Below, piece after piece: positions 25,739 through 37,899 of a DNA stretch of 64,000 nt. The position numbers and the translations under genes are program-made. The notes under the pieces are model-generated. The model was given only the letters and a program-made list of their open reading frames with translations. It searched no databases and was not told the DNA's origin. How positions within the stretch are numbered: the stretch's first letter is position 1; the number at the start of each line of letters is the position of its first letter. This DNA comes from Pempheris klunzingeri. Lineage: Eukaryota > Chordata > Actinopteri > Acropomatiformes > Pempheridae. The DNA lies in contig NC_092034.1 in the NCBI RefSeq assembly GCF_042242105.1, positions 1,398,644 to 1,462,643 on the forward strand. Reading direction: 5' to 3'.

Positions 25739-26635
25739 ATTTCCTGTATGTAGTTGGACTTAGGGGGACGAACTGGGAGACAGAAGGTGTAGAGAGAGGA
25801 AGAGACACAGTTAAGTTATAGTTCATCTTCATTTTGCGTCAAATATTAGTCTAATATTCAGAGAGAACATAAACATACCACAAACCAGGACGATTTGGTT
25901 AGTAACTGTAACAACCTAACTTCAGCTGGTATTTTTAGTTTGACAGGTGACTTTCAAATGCATCAGCATATGAATACTGTTGATTAATACAATACAACTC
26001 TTACCTGAAATGGATGTGAACATACATTGGAGAATAAATTACCTTTTAAAAACATTTGTAAAATTGACAGAAGTGGAAAAAACAAGGAGACCAACTTGAA
26101 TATTGGTGGGAAAGGACGCGTTGGGTGGTCATTTCATTGATCTTAACATTTATAATCATGAAGTCATTAAAGAGCACCCACCTCATCAGTAGTTCTTGTT
26201 TCTGATTGTCCTCCTGCTCACTGGCTGCTGACAGTACATACATACGTGGTTATGCATCTGTGAGTGTGATGATCATGCTAATGTGTCATGTTTTGCATAA
26301 TGCACCACAAATACAGGATTTACTGTGACTCCAACTACAGAACGTCCATTTTCTTCTCAAATTATTCTTCAGTTCGTGGGACAGAACATGTCCTCTTGCT
26401 TCAGAACACTTAAGCAAATCCTAATAACTGGAAAACTGGCGTCACAAAAAGGGCGTTTATCAGACATGAGTGTCCAAACCAACGGTACAAAGTAGAATAA
26501 TCAGATAACTAGTTGAGGCCTTGAATGAGTGTTTTAGAAATATTTCATACATCATTTAAAGACACCAGACTGCAGTTTAGTGCCGTTAAGGAAGCATAAA
26601 AGTAAACATAAGTTTACTGCCTATTTCTGTATTTA

Positions 26636-26720
26636 TGCATCTGTCCATCATGTTTGACAGAATTCAAATGACCTGCAAACAAGGCCAGGTGTATATTCAA
26701 ATGAAGTAGTGTCACCAGCG
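26636..26720 (-). promoter_or_regulatory. Conserved upstream block of receptor 1 (reverse orientation)
   Basis: Read on the minus strand it contains GTTTGCAGGTCATTTGAATT and CTGTCAAACATGATGGACAG. The same block lies upstream of plus-strand receptors at 28355-28395, 30745-30800 and 37950-37995. Its orientation follows the gene. The rest of 25739-28350 has no gene I can support. Confidence 0.55.
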
Positions 26721-28354
26721 TGCACTGCATGTCCATAGTGTTGATTGCAAATCTTCTTTACTTGCTTGCTAATGGTCATCAATGCAAACTATTTTAGTAA
26801 GTGTGACCGTAGTCATAATTAGAAAAAAGCAAGCAAATGCAACACATTAAATTCAATCCGAGTTCAAGTTCAATCCAAAAGTGATTTAATTCAATACAAT
26901 ACATTTTAAAATAGGACTAGCCTCAGGTTTTTGGGTATTTAAATGTTTATTATACTATGAACTGTAGTCCATTAATTCTGTGATGAAACAGGCTTCAGGT
27001 GTCCGCAAATAAAGTAGAATATCATCCATATACACAGGAATTATTTTACTTTTGTTAAAAATCAGCCATAATATCTTCTACTCCTTTGACTTAATGACAA
27101 TAATAATGGGTGTGGATAATGGGCAAACCTTACAGGAGCCTCAGTCTAATTAAAAAACAGGTGAAAGAGAGCAGCGGTGCAGCCACGGCCATCTTATATA
27201 TGACAACATCTCCGTAACATAGCTTGGAATGAGACTGTGGGTTGTGAATTAGTTCAGAAATATTCTTTTCCCCACAAACATGCATCTTAGTTTAAATGAC
27301 GGCAGCATGTGCACTCAGCCACACCGTGGAAACACAGGTGTTCTAGTTTGAATAAACAGCAGTTGGTTTACAGGTCATTTGTTAAACATGGAGGCTAAAT
27401 GAAGCATTAGCAGCACTACTCGCTTCACACCTGTACCTGTGCCTCTTATCTCGTTCTAAACTACATTCTCTGCATGAGGACACTGAAGGTGTCCGTCGTG
27501 TGAATCTCTTTCTGTGGCATAACCCTGGTTTTGCAGGATCGTGACCATTACAACATTGATTAGTTCTGATTTATCACTAAACAGTCCACTGCAGTTTAAA
27601 TCATTGCCTTCTCAAAACAAGGCACTGGATCATTAGCAGTGGCGCTGCCCTGCGGTCTGGCCTCCCTGTGGAAGAGCAGTGAGCAGCAGTAATGATTAAT
27701 GTGCTGCAAGAATCACAAAGTAAATGTGTGATGATGATTTTTTTTTCCAGATGGAAGGAGACATGTAGTCCTGCCTCTGGATTGTAAACACCCACACAGC
27801 AGTCTATGACTCTGATGACAAAGGAGAAGGAAGACCTGGAACCAAACCGTTGGGTGAGGTGGGAGTTTTTTAATTATCTTATCGTGGATTTAATCATTAA
27901 TTCTTTTATTCATCAAAATGGAACTCATTGACGAAAAAGGCTAAAGACATTCATAGTGTTAAAGATACTCTTTTAGTGGTGTCTTTCATTAGTCTCTTTA
28001 TATTTTCTATATTTGAATGGCACTTAATCATAAACAGAAATGCAATCAGTATGTAAATATAAGTCTATATTACTGGAATGGTCAACATAAAGACATGTCT
28101 CAATAACACAGCAACCAGTCTGAATTATCATTATTATTATTATTGATTAAAAAAAAACAATCAATCAATCATCTATCTGCTCCTCATCGACTGTTTATAT
28201 GGAGACAAACACACCTGCTTTGCATTACGTTACACAACGTTCATTATAACGATGATACAGTTGTAGGAGTGAATTCAATCACAGATCATCCAGATGTGGT
28301 GTTATTACTAATTTGGCTGTGCTACATATTTGATAGATCTATCTTATTATTATT

Positions 28355-28560
28355 TAAAGTCAAACATGACGGACAGATGATCGGCACAGTATGGAGATGT
28401 GTTGACACCACAAGTTGTTACATGAATACATGAATTATAAGTGAAAGAGTTACTGTCTAACCACCAGGTCTGCATTAGGAAGGATTTTAATACAAAAACA
28501 TACTAATCTAACAAAATACACAAAATCATTTGTTTAGCAGCATGCAAAGAAGAATGCAAA
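28355..28560 (+). promoter_or_regulatory. Conserved upstream block of receptor 2
   Basis: GTCAAACATGACGGACAGAT, GTGTTGACACCACAAGTT and CTAACCACCAGGTCTGCATT are repeated at 30775-30990 before receptor 3. This marks a duplicated 5' flank. It probably holds promoter sequence; no core promoter motif can be named with confidence. Confidence 0.5.
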
Positions 28561-29054
28561 GAAAATGAGGTTTGGATTGGCAGCTCCAACAGTTTACAGT
28601 GTAGGGTTGTAAAAAGATCTATCTGTTGAATATATCAACTGTCTAGTACAGCTGAATCAATAACAACACCACATCTAGATGATCTATCATTCAATTCAAT
28701 GTAATATATTACACATTAGAATGGTGTCACTACATTTCCCACTATAATAAATGGGTGGTGTGCAGCAGGTGTGACATCAGTGAGATCTGCTCTGCACATT
28801 TGAAAATAAGCTTGTCTACTTTTATCGTTTCATGCAAAGTGTGTGGGGCCACGGAAGTTAGTTAGTAATCGTTTGTTTTTTCATATTAAAGTGCTAATGT
28901 TGCTGGTGGGGTGGGGGGGTTGATCCAGGTCAGGTTAGAAATGTTTCGGTTGGTTATTTGACATATTAAATGTAATAATTAATGCGTGTTATTTCTCTTT
29001 CTCTCTCCTTTTCTGTATCCCTCCTCCTCCTGTCCAGGCCTCCACTGTTTTAAG

Positions 29055-29951
29055 ATGTCAGCCAACTCCTCCGCTGATGGCTCCCTTTTTGCTCTCTTTC
29101 AATGCGGTCTCTCCAGCACTAGTGTTCACATGTACGCTGCCTTCACAATAACCAACGGCGTCCTCCTCTTCCCTCTCTGCATCTTCGTCCTCTCTCTGGG
29201 GTTTCAGCGATGGACACAGCGGCGTTCTGCTTCTTCAGCAGCAGCAATACGTTTCTGTGACTTCTGCACCTACAACATGGCTGTCATGGAGCTGATTGGA
29301 GTCTTCGGGTACACTTTAGGACTCTGCTGTCTCTACGCCGGTCTCTTGAAGATGTCGTGGGTGGGGCTATGCATTGGGGGTTTCCCTTGGTCTGGTCAGA
29401 TGCTCTTTCCGATGCTGGCCTGTGTGGAGCGCTACCTGGCTGTTGTTCACCCCATCACCTACCTGAGGCTGAGAAAGGGGGGCGGCGTCCACATCAGGAA
29501 TATCAGCGTTTTGTACATTTGGCTGCAGTGCTTTGGATTGCAGGCTTGCATCAATCTGTACGTAAACTACCCAAATTTTAACCTTATATTCAGCACTTGC
29601 CATATGGTCATCTCTTTAATCGCCATGACTTTCTGCAGCCTTTCTGTCATCCGCGTTCTGAGTCGCCCACGGCCGGGGGTGGCAAGCGGGGACAGGCTGC
29701 AGGTTGACCAATCAAAGCGGAGGGCTTTCAATACCATCCTAATCATAATGGGAGTGCTGCTGTTAAGGTTTGGGGGGAATCTGGTTTGCAATGTGGTGGC
29801 GTCCTCACCAAATGTAAGCGCCGGTGTTCATTGTTCTATGGTGGCAGCTATAGGGTGGTTCAACCTGCCCAGCAGTCTGGTGTTACCTCTGCTGTTTCTG
29901 CACAGAGCAGGAAAACTGCCCGGCTGGAAACACAACTCTGATTCTGGATGA
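29055..29951 (+). CDS. Rhodopsin-like 7TM receptor, cluster member 2
   Basis: 298 residues in one coding exon. I chose the ATG at 29055 because it aligns with the other members (MSANSSADGS) and follows the acceptor CTCCTCCTGTCCAG; the upstream ATG at 28986 would read through the intron. TM3 ends CVERYLAVVHPITY, an ERY form of the DRY motif. TM7 is LPSSLVLPLLFLHRAGKL. The loop after TM5 carries RPRPGVASGDRLQVDQSKRR, the basic G-protein-facing segment shared by the family. It is intermediate between member 1 and the close trio 3-5. Function unknown. Confidence 0.85.
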   Translation: MSANSSADGSLFALFQCGLSSTSVHMYAAFTITNGVLLFPLCIFVLSLGFQRWTQRRSASSAAAIRFCDFCTYNMAVMELIGVFGYTLGLCCLYAGLLKMSWVGLCIGGFPWSGQMLFPMLACVERYLAVVHPITYLRLRKGGGVHIRNISVLYIWLQCFGLQACINLYVNYPNFNLIFSTCHMVISLIAMTFCSLSVIRVLSRPRPGVASGDRLQVDQSKRRAFNTILIIMGVLLLRFGGNLVCNVVASSPNVSAGVHCSMVAAIGWFNLPSSLVLPLLFLHRAGKLPGWKHNSDSG

Positions 29952-31059
29952 GGACTGAATCACATGAGAGGGGGTCATTACAAGGGTGGAAAGCTCAAAG
30001 CTCAGAAGAACAATAGATAGATACAACTCTTTTATTAAGTGTACAAATGTTAGAGACTTCATCAAAATATATTAGATGGCATTTAATATAATATAGTTTA
30101 CAATTTGATTTGATATAACAGGAATAGATCCAAAACCTTACTGATCATCATGATCTGCATGTTGAAGTTCTGGTCTAATGGGATGCCTTCATGGGTTGTC
30201 CTGGTGGAGGGTTTAACCTCTTATAGTGCTTTAAATATACAAGCTGGTCCATTTAATTAACACCTGAAAAAGCCATTTCCTGCCATAAAGAGCCTGAAAG
30301 CTGCTCTTTCAGTATAAAGCTCAACTTAAATGTTGTCTCAGTGACGTAATGCAGATTTTTCATAGTTTGTCAAAGCTACATAATCCATCTGGATATATTC
30401 CAAACTTTTGTTGTGTTTGTGACCTGATTCAACATTATACGCATTTCACAACAAACTTGGAAACTAACCATAAACCCTGAAGAACATTAGTCAGATCCTA
30501 ACCCTTCATACACACAACCTAGTGTAGCGTGGGACTCTATCTCCGAGATTTAAGACCTTCTTCAGAACCAGGGTTTTAATTTTTCTTCTCAGACCCTCCT
30601 ACTGTGCACAAAACAATAATACATTAAAAAGTCTTGAACACACTCAGACACTTTGAATGATGATGTTTGATTTGTTCTCATGTAAATCCTGAAGCACCTG
30701 ATAGAACATATTCACTCTGCATGACAATATTCATTTGGATAAACACCAGTCTTTGTTTGCAAGTCATTTGAATCCTGTCAAACATGACGGACAGATGATC
30801 GGCACAGTATGGAAATGTGTTGACACCACAAGTTATTCTAACGCTTAATTTTGGAGCTTAATCTAAAAGAAAAATACATGAATTGTAAGTTAAAGAGTTA
30901 CTGTCTAACCACCAGGTCTGCATTAGGAAGGATTGTAATACAAAAACATACTAATCTAACCAATTATACCGTTTCAAAATACAAAATCATTTGTTTAGCA
31001 GCATGCAAAGAAGCCCCCAGTCCTGCTGCTGGCACATGGGTGGCATTAATAAAATCAAA

Positions 31060-31144
31060 CACATAAGCATTGGTATATGCTGTGACTGGCAGTCAGTGAG
31101 ATTGAACGTGCAGAGAGCAATCAGGCACAAACACTGCTGGCAAG
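31060..31144 (+). promoter_or_regulatory. Probable non-coding first exon and promoter of receptor 3
   Basis: GGCACAAACACTGCTGGCAAG|GTGGGTGTCC contains a plausible donor after 31144. The same segment is at 33584 and 38432, each before the next receptor. It is about 650 bp upstream of the coding exon. Confidence 0.55.
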
Positions 31145-31790
31145 GTGGGTGTCCTTTAACTACATAATGGTTTTCAGTTCATGTTTTTAAAAAGCTTCCA
31201 CGGACATTATCCTAAAAATGATCACTTACCATTACAGTTTTCTGCTGGTTGTTGAATCACGTGTGGAACAAATGAGGAAGCATCATGTTGTTGTTTCGAC
31301 TAAATCTTCTTTTTGTTTAAATTAACTAAAAGACTAATTTCTTGTTCTTTCTTGTCAGAGTTGTTTCTTTTGTTCCCTCACCTGGTGGGAATGGTCTTCC
31401 ATGAATTTTCTTGCATGATGCCTAAATAAACACTTTCCTATGGCAACATATTACTGCCACAAGTCTCTTTCATGTGATATTTTTCATGTTTTTATGTATA
31501 TTTGTTGTTATTATATATACTAAACTTTATTTTTTATTCTAAAAAGTCATTGTTGTAAAAGCAAGACACTTATATATGAACTCCTAACTTTTAATTTGCT
31601 ATTATACTTTGCACTGAAAAGGGAAAGCCACAAAATGAGGCACATTCAAGCAGCCTTCTTGTTGGACTCCTGTGGTCAGCGAGTAAAAGTTAGACAAGGA
31701 CACACCTGCTCATCATCTTTTTCAGTATTGAGAATTTACTTTTCTTCTTTCCTCCATTTTCTCCATAAAAGCAACACCACGCTATCCAAT

Positions 31791-32648
31791 ATGTCAGTCA
31801 ACTCTTCCTCCTCCTCCTCCATCATAAATCATTTCTTCCACTGCATCAACTCTGGAGCTCCGGAGATCTTCACCGCCTTCATCATCACCAAGACCTTCCT
31901 CCTCCTCCCTCTCTGCAGTCTCGTCTTCTATCTGGGCCACCAAAGATGGCGGCAGCAGCGCTCCTTTGCGACAACAAGCCACTCCGACATCTTCACCTAC
32001 CACATGGCTGCTGTGGAGTTGATAAATGTTTCGGGCGGTGTAGTCTACATTTGTGGCTCATACACTGGACTGTTTGCGATGATGATATTGGGGTTGTTTT
32101 TATTTTCTACTGCTTGTCCTGCGCAGATGCTATTTCATCTCCTGACCTGTGTGGATCGATACCTGGCTGTTGTTCACCCCGTCACCTACCTGGGGCTGAA
32201 ACAGTCAAGTGGGGTGAAGATCAGAAATATCAGCCTTGCATGTGTTTGGCTGCTGTGCTGTGGATGGACTGGAACTCTGCACATCCCTGATCTTTCCTTT
32301 ATCATTATGTTAAGCACGTTGGTCTTCGCTTTAATTGTCATCTCCTTCTGCAGCCTTCGTGTTCTCTGTGTTCTGGCTCGTCCTGGGCCGGGGGACGTGG
32401 GTGGGGACAGCCAGCGGGTTGATCAGTCAAAGCAGAGGGCTTTCCACACTGTCACGGCTATAATGGGAGTGCTGTGGTTCTGGTTTGCAGGGTTCTTTGT
32501 CTGTCTTTCTCTGGACGTCTTGTCACTGCTGAGTCACAGTGACGGGTGTGTGGCGCTGATGTCTGCAGTTTGGTTTAGTGTGCCCAGCAGTTTGGTTTTA
32601 CCTCTGCTGTTCCTACACCGAGCAGGAAGACTGGTCTGTTGCCATTGA
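31791..32648 (+). CDS. Rhodopsin-like 7TM receptor, cluster member 3
   Basis: 285 residues starting MSVNSSSSSS. I chose 31791 over the upstream ATG at 31596 because all homologues begin here, just after an acceptor-like CTCCATAAAAG. TM1 (LLLPLCSLVFYLGHQRW) and the first intracellular loop are nearly identical to members 4 and 5. The stretch from TM2 to TM3 (VELINVSGGVVYICGSYTGL onward) is clearly different. TM3 has CVDRYLAVVHPVTY, TM7 has VPSSLVLPLLFLHRAGRL, and the tail ends VCCH, a possible palmitoylation site. No further gene is seen to 33500. Confidence 0.88.
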   Translation: MSVNSSSSSSIINHFFHCINSGAPEIFTAFIITKTFLLLPLCSLVFYLGHQRWRQQRSFATTSHSDIFTYHMAAVELINVSGGVVYICGSYTGLFAMMILGLFLFSTACPAQMLFHLLTCVDRYLAVVHPVTYLGLKQSSGVKIRNISLACVWLLCCGWTGTLHIPDLSFIIMLSTLVFALIVISFCSLRVLCVLARPGPGDVGGDSQRVDQSKQRAFHTVTAIMGVLWFWFAGFFVCLSLDVLSLLSHSDGCVALMSAVWFSVPSSLVLPLLFLHRAGRLVCCH

Positions 32649-33499
32649 AGCAATGAAAAAGACAACGACTGGATATGATTTAAAGAGATTCTATTAAAAA
32701 CCTGACTTGTATCACAATGTTATTTGACTCCAGTTCTCGTTTGTCTGATTGGGAATTATGTTTTATTTGATTTGAAAATGATTCTCTATTTAATGCATAG
32801 TGTTGGGGTGGTTCCATTTGACAATTTGGCAATCAGGAATGATTAAATATAACAATTAGAGATAATTAATTTTGCAAAACTCCACCTCAGGGCACCACTC
32901 CTCGAAAAGAGGAGAGAAGATTTGGAAAAGATGTATTTTAACAGATTTAGTCTCATTGAATATATTAAGAATTTGAAATAACTATTGCCAAAATTACCAT
33001 ATTTGAGACACAAGGAAGACTACAAAGATGGTGTGTGTGGTGTGGCTGCACATTAACCTAAGGACCTGTCATGGGTCATGTGCCATACATTGACCAATAG
33101 TAGCTGAAAGCTGGGTTCAGGCATTGGAGTTGTGCATCCAGGTGCAAACACCTTGACACGTTGAGTGTGAGAGATTGAGCCATTTTGTTCTCAAAACAGA
33201 GAAGCATTTCAAAATGGTGTGGAATCCCAACATGAGAAAAGGGGGCACAGTTTTTAGTCTTTCTTTCAGTATACTGTGCGTCTTGAGGGTAACTTCCCCA
33301 GCACTGACTGCCGGTGATGCTCATCAGCAGCTGACTCTGGATGAACGATGTGCAAAGAAAATTTGCCTGCCACAATTTGCAGCATAGAGTGAGACTTCTC
33401 ATTTGTTTAGCAGCATGCAAAAGCACCTACAGTCCTGCTGCTGAATGTCACTTTGACATATGGGTGGCAATAATTCATTCCAACACATAAGCGTTAATA

Positions 33500-33584
33500 T
33501 ATGTTGAAGATCAGATACTAGTGAGGGGCAGTCAGTGAGCTTGGACGTGCAGGAGAACAATAAGGAACAAACACTGCTGTCAAG
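33500..33584 (+). promoter_or_regulatory. Probable non-coding first exon and promoter of receptor 4
   Basis: Homologous to 31060-31144 and ending in the same CAAG|GTGGGT donor. The coding exon is now 2.2 kb away because a LINE fragment and an oxidase gene fragment lie between. Confidence 0.55.
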
Positions 33585-34119
33585 GTGGGTGTCCTTTAAC
33601 TACATAATGCTTTTCAGTTCATGTTTTTAAATGCATGTTTTTCAAATATCCAACTCTGTCTCTGTTTATAAGACTTATCTTTTATCACTACATGTTTCAG
33701 CACTGGTTGTTTACTCAAGATGTTGTTGTTTAAATGAAACTTTATTGGTGTCTCTTGGTGTTTTGAAGGTCACCACACAGAATATAACCAATATTGTTTG
33801 TCAGACGGATCACCGACATTTTCACTTTCATAGTTGCCTTTAATGAGTCGTTGATTTACTGTAAATCTGTCATTAAATTCTGGACAAAAAAAAGTTATTG
33901 CCAAAACAATTTTATTGTAAATAATGAGATAGTAAGCCTTTTAAATTATTAACATTTCCAATATTTCTTTATACTATTTCCTTATCTGGTGGTCATGGTC
34001 CACCAAACATTTTCTTGCATAATGCCTAAATGAAAACTTTTCTACAGCAACAATTACTGCCACCGTAACAAAGGAAATCAAAGTCTCAAAAATGTCTAAC
34101 TTTAACAAGAGCCCTTTCA

Positions 34120-35060
34120 CATCAGAATCCTTTTATTTATCATTGAGCACGAAGCACAATGAAATTGAAATAAAAACAGCAGCTCTCATGGACAGTGCAA
34201 AAAGAATGTGCAAAGATGAAAATAGTGCAAAAGAAATTAAATAGACTTTACAGTTCACGGGGGGGGTATTTACATTGGAGGAATAAAGAAATATATACAA
34301 AAAAAATGAAATATATATATATATGTGAAAGTAAAAAGTAAACATTCCTATTTAACAGTTTGGTTGTATTGTTTAGTGTTGATTTACTCTTCAGGGTTTG
34401 GCTGTGTTGTTATTGTTCTTGTTCAGGGCAATGACAGCTCTGGGGTAGAAACTGTTCTTTAGTCTGTTGGTGCTAGACTTTATTGCCCTGAAACGTCTGC
34501 CTGAGGGAAGGAGTTAGAAGAGGTAGTGTCCGGGGTGTGAGGAGTCCCTGATGATGCTGCGGACTCTCCTGAGGCAGTGGGTGCTGTAGATCTCCTCCAG
34601 AGATGGAAGAGGGCAGCCAGTCAGTCTCTGGGCGGTGTTAATGACCCTCTGGAGCTGCTTCCTCTCTGCCGCAGTGCAGCTGGAGAACCACAGCGAGATG
34701 CCGTGGCTCAGCACCGACTCCACCGAGCAGCGGTAGAAGGACACCAAGAGCTCAGATCTTAGGTTGTTCTTCCTGAGAATCCTCAGGAAGTAGAGTCTCT
34801 GCTGGGCCTTCTTCAGAATCGCTGTAGAGTTTACAGTCTAGGTCAGGTCTTCACCGATGTAGGTGCCCAGGAACCTGAAGTCTGGCACCATCTCCACCCT
34901 GTCCCCATTTATTGTGATGGGCTGGATGTCCGGTTTACACCTCCTGAAGTCGACAATCAGTGGTGTTCAGGATGAGGTTGTTGGTGGTGCACCAGACTGA
35001 CAGTCCCTCCACCTCCACCCTGTAAGCTGTCTCGTCTCCTCCAGAGATGAGACCCACCAC
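34120..35060 (-). mobile_element. 3' part of a CR1/L2-type LINE
   Basis: Read on the minus strand, 35060-34376 encodes the C-terminal part of a non-LTR reverse-transcriptase protein ([40 protein letters not shown], then LPSGRRFRAI), interrupted by stops. It is followed by a 3' tail at about 34215-34120 with the AATG/AAAGGATTCTG-type end typical of these LINEs. 5'-truncated. The same tail, alone, is inserted at 62274. The clade name is from memory of fish LINEs. Confidence 0.75.
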
Positions 35061-35429
35061 TGTGGTATCTTCACATGATATTTATTGTTTGATTTTGACA
35101 AGAAAGTCTTCAGGTTATAATAATTAAAAAATTTCTCCAAATGCACAAAATCTATATATATGCTACAGTGTAAACTTTTGTTGGTATGTTGATATGTTGT
35201 AAAAACAAAACACCTCTACATTACCTTTTCATCAAAGTAATAGTATTTATGACTATCTTTTTGTCACCGTATCCTGACAGTAGTACATGAGAAAGACAAG
35301 CTGGCCTCTCCACCGCACCTGAGGGAAAACCACCAATCAGAGCTGGAGTAGTCTTAAACGCAGCGTTGATAACTGCTTGTTGGGGCGTCCCCCCCTTTCT
35401 TCCCCATGGCTGAGAAAAATCCAGCAGAT

Positions 35430-35735
35430 CCCTTTGCTCACTGAACAAGTCTGCGATCATCCTCCTATGAAACAACACACAGATGCTTTCTACATTCAAT
35501 ATTAAATCCCCCAAACTTAATCTTCATCAAAATCCAAAGGGTACCTTTTGAAAAACTGAGCAGATGTATTGTCCCATAACCCAGTCCAGTTTGATTTGAC
35601 ATGATTTGATCATATTTCTGTGCCTCCACTTCATCTTTCACCTTCAGAAAACATTTATACACTCTGTAATATGTACAGTGGCGCCTCTGCATGCACACAC
35701 CCAGTCAACCCCTCCACCTTAGTTTAACTAAAGAA
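35430..35735 (-). pseudogene. L-amino-acid oxidase gene fragment (unprocessed)
   Basis: Closely matches 43017-43405 of oxidase gene 1: part of exon 6, the following intron (TGAAACAACACACAGATGCT, ATCTTCATCAAAATCCAAAG), part of exon 5 (CCTCCACTTCATCTTTCACC) and intron after it. Most of both exons is deleted. Introns are present, so it arose by DNA duplication and not by reverse transcription. It ends about 60 bp before the coding exon of receptor 4. Confidence 0.85.
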
Positions 35736-35798
35736 ATTCTTCAATCAATCAAATTATTTTTGTCCTTTTCTCCATAAAGCAATATCCTGCAAACCAAT

Positions 35799-36656
35799 AT
35801 GTCCGTCAACTCCTCCTCCTCCTCTGCGACCCATCATTTCTACCACTGCATGGACTCCACAGCTGGAGTTTTCATCTTCACTGCCTTCATCATCACCAAG
35901 ACCTTCCTCCTCCTCCCTCTCTGCAGTCTCGTCTTCTATCTGGGCCACCAAAGATGGCGGCAGCAGCGCTCCTTTGCGACAACAAGCCACTCCGACATCT
36001 TCACCTACCACATGGCTGCTAATGAGCTGTTCTCTGTGCTGGGTGGCACAGTTTACATTTGTGGCTCATACACCGGTCTCTCAGAGGCGACAACAGTGGG
36101 GATTAAAATGACCAATGTTGTTTATCCTGGGCATATATTATTTCACGTCCTGACCTGTGTGGATCGATACCTGGCTGTTGTTCACCCCGTCACCTACCTG
36201 GAGCTGAAACAGTCAAGTGGGGTGAAGATCAGAAATATCAGCATTGCATGTGTTTGGCTGCTGTGCTGTGGATGGATTGGAACTCTGCACGCCCCTGATC
36301 TTTCCTTTATCATTATGTTAAGCGCATTGGTCGTCACTATAATTGTCGTTTCTTTCTGCAGCCTTCGTGTTCTCTGTGTTCTGGCTCGTCCTGGGCCGGG
36401 GGACGTGGGTGGGGACAGACAGCGGGTTGATCAGTCAAAGCAGAGGGCTTTCCGCACTGTCACGGCTATAACAGGAGCGCTCTGGTTCTGGTTTGTAGGG
36501 TTCCTTGCTTGTCTTGCTCTGGACGGCTCGTCACTGCTGAGTTACAGTGACGGGTGTGTGGTGCTAATATCTGCAGTTTGGATTGGTCTGCCCAGCAGTT
36601 TGGTTTTACCTCTGCTGTTCCTACACCGAGCAGGAAGACTGGTCTGTTGCCATTGA
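35799..36656 (+). CDS. Rhodopsin-like 7TM receptor, cluster member 4
   Basis: 285 residues, MSVNSSSSSATHHFYHC at the start. From VFIFTAFIITKTFLLLPLCS to TYHMAANEL the DNA is almost identical to member 5, silent sites included. The next 45 residues up to FHVLTCVDRY differ widely (GLSEATTVGIKMTNVVYPGH here). The second extracellular loop APDLSFIIMLSALV is shared with member 3, not member 5. This mosaic points to gene conversion. No conserved Cys at the start of TM3 is visible, so the usual class A disulfide may be absent. Confidence 0.88.
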   Translation: MSVNSSSSSATHHFYHCMDSTAGVFIFTAFIITKTFLLLPLCSLVFYLGHQRWRQQRSFATTSHSDIFTYHMAANELFSVLGGTVYICGSYTGLSEATTVGIKMTNVVYPGHILFHVLTCVDRYLAVVHPVTYLELKQSSGVKIRNISIACVWLLCCGWIGTLHAPDLSFIIMLSALVVTIIVVSFCSLRVLCVLARPGPGDVGGDRQRVDQSKQRAFRTVTAITGALWFWFVGFLACLALDGSSLLSYSDGCVVLISAVWIGLPSSLVLPLLFLHRAGRLVCCH

Positions 36657-37490
36657 AGCAAGTACAGACAAGAACTGGACAGGATTTGAGGATAACTATT
36701 AAAATAGTTGGAATAAGTTTCACAATAACTGAACCTCCGATTAAAACTTAACAAGTTGAAGTATAGAGTGTTAGTTTTGCTATAGATGGATAAAATGTAA
36801 TAGAGTATGTTATATCATCTGCATATAAAGCAGTCCAACCACTTACTCAGTTTTGTAGTGATTATTATGGCCCAAAATTATTTGGTTTGCAGCAGTATTT
36901 CAGATAAAATTGTGATATCATTTGCACAAAGTGGGAACATTTGATTTCAACTCAAACAAAACCTTGTTTTCTCAAATTAATAACGAAGGCCCACAGTATA
37001 GTAATGTTTGGTTTCGAATTAATGAATAATGAGCTCAATCACAAATTCCTTAACATCTTTACATGAGGTCATATGAATCACTAGTTTAGGAACACAAATT
37101 ACGTAACATGAGGGCACTAATTACGTAATTAAAGAGACTTTGAGAGAACAACTGCCAAACTTGTGCGTTAGAATGAACTCATTTAAAAGTAATGAAGTCG
37201 TTTGAGTGTTCAAACAATTAACAATTAAACAATTAATTGATTGATTGAGAATTTATTCAGTCAGGAACAGTTTGACAGTTACTCACTCGTTATACACACT
37301 GGGCTTCTTAGTAATGTTCTGGAGCACAGCTCTTGAATTACAGATTAGTCCCTAACATTACCCCTCCTACTCTCTTGCTGTGTTCACCATTTGTTGATTG
37401 CTCATTGTTCCTATTGTTATATACAATCACTTAACACTGAAATAAAACATGTCTAAATGGGAGCCATTTTTTGTGGTTTTGTTTTGTGAG
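36657..37490 (+). other. 3' flank and probable poly(A) region of receptor 4
   Basis: No gene. AATAAA at 37441 sits in ACACTGAAATAAAACATG, followed by AAATGGGAGCCATTTTTTGT. Near-identical cassettes lie at 24239-24300, 40790-40845 and 47548-47580. Sequence to about 37900 is otherwise featureless. Confidence 0.45.
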
Positions 37491-37899
37491 GATTATTGGA
37501 AGATATCAGTGTGTTTTGTTAGACTTATGATTGAGTGACGTCTGTGTGTTGAACAGAAAATTAATCGGAGGTCCCAAAATTGATCCTTGTGGGACACCTT
37601 TATTGAAGCCTGCCGGCCATAGCATGAACTTATAGATTTTTAATATCATGAGAGAGACTCCCCTGTTTCTATATTAAGAATTGGAGAACAAAAGCTCCAT
37701 CAGTCCTCTATGATCGACTCAGGTTGCACTGAAATTTGGCCAAAACTGGTTGCAGGTACAGTTAAAACTGCAGTGAGACATTTAAATAATAGACTTCGGA
37801 TCAAATACAACAATTGTGATTCTGTCACATCGGGCTGAGCACACTTACTAAAACACCATTATTTTGATCATTTTTATTCACGCTCCTTATGAAGCACAT

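Noticed and set aside
31596-31790. Longer start for receptor 3
   Set aside because: The extra 65 residues are absent from all other members and would cross the probable intron acceptor.
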